In this document: one piece after another, positions 5,895 to 9,072 of the stretch
Layout: the number at the start of each line of letters is the position of its first letter
How positions within the stretch are numbered: position 1 is the first letter of the stretch
Assembly (NCBI RefSeq): GCF_900115175.1
Contig: NZ_FOYV01000007.1
Location: 1-9,072 of the forward strand
DNA length: 9,072 nt
Direction: 5' to 3'
Source: Marinobacter gudaonensis
GTDB lineage: Bacteria; Pseudomonadota; Gammaproteobacteria; Pseudomonadales; Oleiphilaceae
Made by a program: the position numbers and the translations under genes
Notes under the pieces: generated by a model
What the model was told of the DNA's origin: nothing
The model's input: only the letters and a program-made list of their open reading frames with translations
Database searches by the model: none

Positions 5895-6860
5895 ATGAAA
5901 TCCAGGGCACTTATTGAGCTACTCAGTGACGGTGAGATCCATTCGGGAGAATCCCTCGCCGCGCAGCTGGGTGTCAGTCGCACCGCGGTCTGGAAGCAGA
6001 TCCGGCGGGCTATGGACGAGGGGGTCGAGGTGGCGACGGTTCGTGGCCGTGGTTACCAACTGGTATCCCGGGTTGACCTCCTTGAGCGCGACGCCATACT
6101 CCAGGGGCTTTCCGCTTCCCGCCAGAAGCAGCTGGCGCTAACGGTACTGGACGAGGTTGATTCCACCAACGCGGAAGTGATTCGCCAGATTGGCGGTGGT
6201 GTTACCGGCATGCCGGTGGTTATTGCTGATTGCCAGACCGCGGGGCGCGGCCGTCGTGGCAGGGTCTGGCAGAGTCCGCGCGGCGAGAATCTGTATTTGA
6301 GCCTGGGGCTGACCTTCCACGGCGGATTTGGTGTGCTTGATGGGCTGAGCCTGGTGCTCGGTGTGGCGGTGGCCAATGCCCTTGAGGGATTGGGTGTATC
6401 CGAAATCGGCCTGAAATGGCCGAACGACATCTTCCTGCCCGATGGCAAGCTTGGCGGTATTCTCGTGGAGCTCCAGGGCGAACTTGAGGAAGGGGTTGTC
6501 CAGGTAATCGCGGGCATTGGCCTGAATGTCCACATGTCCAAGGTGGACGGTGTTGATCAGCCCTGGAGCAGTCTGGACCGTGCCTGCCCGGGTGTTGACT
6601 GGTCCCGCAACCGCATTGCCACTGCGGTTATTGATGCCATATTGGATGCCCTGCCTATCTTTGCTGACCGGGGCTTTCCCGATTTTCGGGCACCCTGGCA
6701 AAAGCGGGACATTTTCAAGGGTCAGCCTCTCCAGGCGCGGGGCGGCGATCTTGAAGGTAACGGCGTCGGAATCGACGAGGCCGGCAACTATCAGATACAG
6801 ACCGCCAACGGCATTGTGCCGGTGCGGGCCGGAGAAATAAGCCTTCGGGTGGCAAAATGA
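5895..6860 (+). CDS. birA: Bifunctional biotin-protein ligase / biotin operon repressor BirA
   Basis: BirA activates biotin with ATP to biotinyl-5'-AMP and attaches it to the biotin carboxyl carrier protein of acetyl-CoA carboxylase. Group II enzymes also repress biotin synthesis genes by DNA binding. The 321-aa product equals the E. coli length. Residues 1-60 form the winged helix-turn-helix (LAAQLGVSRTAVWKQIRRA). The catalytic domain has the biotinyl-AMP loop GRGRRGR at 117-123, KWPNDI at 174-179, and KLGGILVEL with K185 matching E. coli K183. The C-terminal domain ends in AGEISLR. The frame is open from a GTG at 5814, but the ATG at 5895 starts exactly at the expected N-terminus, and the upstream extension resembles no BirA. 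It overlaps coaX by 4 nt. The DNA-binding domain implies that it regulates bio genes elsewhere in the genome. Confidence 0.97.
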   Translation: MKSRALIELLSDGEIHSGESLAAQLGVSRTAVWKQIRRAMDEGVEVATVRGRGYQLVSRVDLLERDAILQGLSASRQKQLALTVLDEVDSTNAEVIRQIGGGVTGMPVVIADCQTAGRGRRGRVWQSPRGENLYLSLGLTFHGGFGVLDGLSLVLGVAVANALEGLGVSEIGLKWPNDIFLPDGKLGGILVELQGELEEGVVQVIAGIGLNVHMSKVDGVDQPWSSLDRACPGVDWSRNRIATAVIDAILDALPIFADRGFPDFRAPWQKRDIFKGQPLQARGGDLEGNGVGIDEAGNYQIQTANGIVPVRAGEISLRVAK

Positions 6861-7588
6861 AGCTGTTCATTGATGCCGGCAACACCCGACTCAAGTGGTG
6901 TCTCGAAGACGGGGGCGGGGTCATCCAGTCTGGAACCGGTATCCTCGATGAACAGGTCCATCTTGAGGGCCTTGAATACCGGTCTGAAATCAGTGCCATT
7001 GCCGTGTCGACGGTTGCTTCCGAGGCCAGGCGAGAACAACTGGCTGCCAGTCTGGCAGACCTGTGCCCGGCACCAGTCCGGTTTTACTGGGCAGAGGCGA
7101 CCCGGGGCGGGCTGCGGAATGCCTACCCGGATGTTGCGCGCATGGGCGCCGACCGCTGGCACGCCATGTACGGGGCCTGGCTTTCCCATAAGAGCGGTTT
7201 TGCCGTCATTGACGCCGGCAGTGCCGTCACCGTCGACTACGTTGATGCGAGAGGGCAGCACCTGGGCGGCTACATCCTTCCCGGTCTGCGGATGATGGTG
7301 CGCAGCCTGCAGAACGACGCAGCCCGTATCTGGTTTGATCCCGAGCAGGTCCTTGAGACTGCTCCCGGCAAGTCCACTGGCGAGTGCGTCAACCACGGAC
7401 TTGCCTGGCTGTCAGGAGCGATGGTCGAGCGGGTGCAGTCAGACGCCCGCACCCTGGGCCTGAAGGATATACTCGTGACCGGAGGCGATGCGGATCGACT
7501 GATCGGCCTGGGCCTCTCGGGCACGCTTCACCCGGATCTGGTGTTTGCCGGCCTGCGTGCCATTGATGCTGAGGACGCGTCGGGATGA
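6857..7588 (+). CDS. coaX: Type III pantothenate kinase CoaX
   Basis: CoaX phosphorylates pantothenate with ATP, the first committed step of coenzyme A synthesis in the cytoplasm. Type III enzymes need a monovalent cation and are not strongly inhibited by CoA. The 243-aa product has the N-terminal phosphate-binding motif DAGNTRLKW (residues 6-14). It has GADRW at 97-101 and the second nucleotide-binding block DAGSAVTVD at 119-127, with Ser where many homologues have Thr. GGYILPG follows, and VTGGDA lies near the C-terminus. The order and length are normal for the ASKHA-fold family. Its ATG overlaps the birA stop, and its stop overlaps the next start in the same way, so the three genes are probably translated from one mRNA. 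birA-coaX adjacency is common in bacteria. Confidence 0.96.
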   Translation: MKLFIDAGNTRLKWCLEDGGGVIQSGTGILDEQVHLEGLEYRSEISAIAVSTVASEARREQLAASLADLCPAPVRFYWAEATRGGLRNAYPDVARMGADRWHAMYGAWLSHKSGFAVIDAGSAVTVDYVDARGQHLGGYILPGLRMMVRSLQNDAARIWFDPEQVLETAPGKSTGECVNHGLAWLSGAMVERVQSDARTLGLKDILVTGGDADRLIGLGLSGTLHPDLVFAGLRAIDAEDASG

Positions 7589-8259
7589 GGTGGGTGGCTG
7601 CTATTTTGCTGGCTGTAAGCGTTCTGCTTTATACCCTTCCCGACTACCTCGGTCCCTCCGGCGGAGTTGCGAAGGTTGCCAGCGGCACACTACCCCGAGT
7701 CGCCAGCCTCAAGGCTGGAACGCCGGAAAAGAATCAGCTGAACGAGGGGGTGCCAGAGGTCGCCGCCGATAGGTCCTGCGTCCGGCTTGGCTGGCTACCC
7801 TCTGCCCAGGAGGCCCAGCGGTTGGTGGACAATCAGCCGCTGGCCTCGGAGGCAGGGTTTCGCGTTGAAGAGGTGGAGCGGGAGCTGCCGCCACTGCACT
7901 GGGTCATCATCCCTCCCCAACCGCCCGAGGTCGCCCTCCGCCAGTTCCGCGACATACAGCGCCAGGGCATTGATTCCTATCTGGTTACCCAGGGCGAGAA
8001 CCGTAACGCCATTTCCCTGGGCCTTTTCGAGTCCCGTGAGTCTGCAATTTCCGTGCTGGAAGAAAAAAAGCGTCAGAATCTTAATGCGGTACTGGTCAAC
8101 TTCCCTCGAAATCAGATAAGCTACGCGCTCTCTTTTGAGGCGGAACCGGAACTCGCCGAGGAACTGGTTCAGGCGGTCAAAGCGGATTATGGAAGCAAAT
8201 TCGATTTCGTGGAAATCGCGCCCTGTGAAGGTGTTGCAACGCCAGAAAAAAATCCGTAG
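7585..8259 (+). CDS. Membrane-anchored SPOR-like domain protein (PA4278-like)
   Basis: This 224-aa protein has one N-terminal membrane segment (about residues 4-20, VAAILLAVSVLLYTLPDYL region) without a clear cleavage site, then a low-complexity linker to about residue 60. A SPOR-like fold lies at about 104-176 (LHWVIIPP, then GIDSYLVTQGENRNAISLGLF, then VLEEKK). SPOR domains bind peptidoglycan stripped of stem peptides and often locate proteins to the division septum; that this protein does so is inferred from the fold. Two cysteines remain outside the membrane segment (C65, C214). The start overlaps the coaX stop (ATGA), consistent with coupled translation. As I recall, a homologous gene lies in this position in Pseudomonas, between coaX and the tRNA-tufB genes. 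Its stop codon TAG forms part of the -10 box of the downstream tRNA promoter. Confidence 0.82.
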   Translation: MRWVAAILLAVSVLLYTLPDYLGPSGGVAKVASGTLPRVASLKAGTPEKNQLNEGVPEVAADRSCVRLGWLPSAQEAQRLVDNQPLASEAGFRVEEVERELPPLHWVIIPPQPPEVALRQFRDIQRQGIDSYLVTQGENRNAISLGLFESRESAISVLEEKKRQNLNAVLVNFPRNQISYALSFEAEPELAEELVQAVKADYGSKFDFVEIAPCEGVATPEKNP

Positions 8260-8262
8260 TAT
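8234..8262 (+). promoter_or_regulatory. Sigma-70 promoter of the tRNA-tufB operon
   Basis: TTGCAA (8234-8239) and TAGTAT (8257-8262) have an ideal 17-bp spacing. They are followed by a GC-rich discriminator (CCGCCC, 8264-8269), which is typical of stringently controlled stable-RNA promoters. Transcription would start near 8270, about 20 nt before the first tRNA. The whole promoter except its last 3 bases lies inside the 3' end of the SPOR gene. Confidence 0.75.
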
Positions 8263-8290
8263 ACCGCCCTCGCTGACGAGGCGAATGTGA

Positions 8291-8366
8291 GCTGGCGTAG
8301 CTCAGTTGGTAGAGCAGCTGACTTGTAATCAGCAGGTCGGGGGTTCGATTCCGTCCGCCAGCTCCA
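8291..8366 (+). tRNA. tRNA-Thr (anticodon UGU)
   Basis: This 76-nt cloverleaf has acceptor stem GCTGGCG/CGCCAGC, discriminator T and encoded CCA (8364-8366). The anticodon TGT lies at 8324-8326 in loop CTTGTAA. The T loop GTTCGATTC is standard. It is first in the four-tRNA array and corresponds in order to E. coli thrU. Confidence 0.98.
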
Positions 8367-8405
8367 CTTTAAGTTTTGCCGGGTTTGTGTGAGCAAGCTC
8401 GACTC

Positions 8406-8490
8406 GGAGGGGTTCCCGAGTGGCCAAAGGGATCAGACTGTAAATCTGACGGCATCGCCTTCGCAGGTTCGAATCCTGCCCCCTCCACCA
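8406..8490 (+). tRNA. tRNA-Tyr (anticodon GUA)
   Basis: This 85-nt class II tRNA has a long variable arm. The acceptor stem is GGAGGGG/CCCCTCC with discriminator A and encoded CCA. The anticodon GTA lies at 8440-8442 in loop CTGTAAA. It is second in the array, like E. coli tyrU. The preceding spacer contains a small perfect stem, GAGC-AA-GCTC (8391-8400), perhaps a processing signal. Confidence 0.98.
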
Positions 8491-8500
8491 CTAATTGCTC

Positions 8501-8575
<75 letters not shown>

Positions 8576-8589
8576 ATTTGGTTTGTAAT

Positions 8590-8665
8590 GCTCATGTAGC
8601 TCAGTCGGTAGAGCACACCCTTGGTAAGGGTGAGGTCGGCGGTTCAAATCCGCCCATGAGCTCCA
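8590..8665 (+). tRNA. tRNA-Thr (anticodon GGU)
   Basis: This 76-nt tRNA has acceptor stem GCTCATG/CATGAGC, discriminator T and encoded CCA (8663-8665). The anticodon GGT lies at 8623-8625. It is the last tRNA before tuf, like E. coli thrT. Only 51 nt separate it from the EF-Tu start, so tRNA processing releases the tuf mRNA. Confidence 0.98.
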
Positions 8666-8716
8666 CTATTTATCCGGTCAACGTTACGGTCCTGGTTGAT
8701 TAGGGAGATTGGTCAA

Positions 8717-9072
8717 ATGTCTAAGTCTAAGTTTGAACGTAATAAGCCGCACTTGAACGTGGGCACCATTGGTCACGTAGACCATGGTAAGACCACTCTG
8801 ACAGCTGCCCTGACTCGTGTATGTCACGAAGTGTTCGGCACTGGTGAGAGCCGTGCGTTTGACCAGATCGATAACGCCCCGGAAGAGCGTGCGCGTGGTA
8901 TCACCATCGCGACCTCCCACGTTGAGTACGATTCCCCGACTCGTCACTACGCACACGTAGACTGCCCGGGCCACGCTGACTATGTGAAGAACATGATCAC
9001 TGGTGCGGCGCAGATGGACGGCGCGATCCTGGTTTGCTCCGCTGCTGACGGCCCCATGCCGCAGACCCGTGA
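8717..9072 (+). CDS. tuf: Elongation factor Tu, N-terminal part (truncated by window end)
   Basis: EF-Tu is the GTPase that carries aminoacyl-tRNA to the ribosomal A site in the cytoplasm. The first 118 codons are present out of roughly 395 expected. The GTPase domain shows the P-loop GHVDHGKT (residues 19-26), switch I ARGITI (59-64) and the G3 motif DCPGH (82-86), followed by [24 protein letters not shown] (8702-8707) lies 9 nt before the ATG as a good ribosome-binding site. Its place directly behind the Thr-Tyr-Gly-Thr tRNA genes marks it as the tufB-type copy. A second copy near rpsG/fusA is likely elsewhere in the genome but cannot be seen here. The break at the right edge is the window limit and not a mutation. 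Confidence 0.98.
   Translation, partial: MSKSKFERNKPHLNVGTIGHVDHGKTTLTAALTRVCHEVFGTGESRAFDQIDNAPEERARGITIATSHVEYDSPTRHYAHVDCPGHADYVKNMITGAAQMDGAILVCSAADGPMPQTR

Noticed and set aside
8187..8396. Minus-strand frame containing RTESNPRPADYKSAALPTEL
   Set aside because: This is the well-known false protein produced by translating the antisense of tRNA-Thr-type genes; the real feature is the tRNA.

Overview
The window reads as chromosomal DNA of a gammaproteobacterium, most likely a marine Pseudomonas-like genus such as Marinobacter. That genus is inferred from gene order, protein similarity and moderately high GC, and was not tested. The core gene order is 23S-5S rRNA, birA, coaX, a SPOR-like protein gene, four tRNA genes (Thr-UGU, Tyr-GUA, Gly-UCC, Thr-GGU) and tuf. 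It matches what I recall around the rRNA operon/birA/PA4278/tufB region of Pseudomonas aeruginosa. The tRNA order is the same as in the E. coli tufB operon.

Region 1 (1-355) is the end of an rRNA operon: the last ~85 nt of 23S rRNA, a short spacer, a complete 5S rRNA and a strong intrinsic terminator. Region 2 (about 360-5795) is accessory. It holds four consecutive plus-strand genes (399, 359, 182 and 801 aa), each with a Sec signal peptide. All four mature proteins begin with the same short motif, roughly [DE]LxxLxDxxMxxIxGQ. They are rich in predicted beta-strand, carry their few cysteines only as close pairs, and share ~110-residue repeat modules. The motif resembles the family I recall as DUF6160 (FilA-like/putative pilus-system proteins), but the function is unknown. 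This cluster is the least understood part of the window.

Region 3 (5855-8259) is a tightly coupled housekeeping operon: birA (biotin ligase and biotin-operon repressor), coaX (type III pantothenate kinase) and a membrane-anchored SPOR-like protein. The genes are joined by 4-nt ATGA overlaps. Region 4 (8234-9072) is the tRNA-tufB operon. Its promoter overlaps the 3' end of the SPOR gene, it encodes four tRNAs with CCA, and the first 118 codons of EF-Tu run off the window edge.

Every gene is on the plus strand. The main open question is why a paralogous family of exported proteins sits between an rRNA operon and the birA operon, and what the proteins do.
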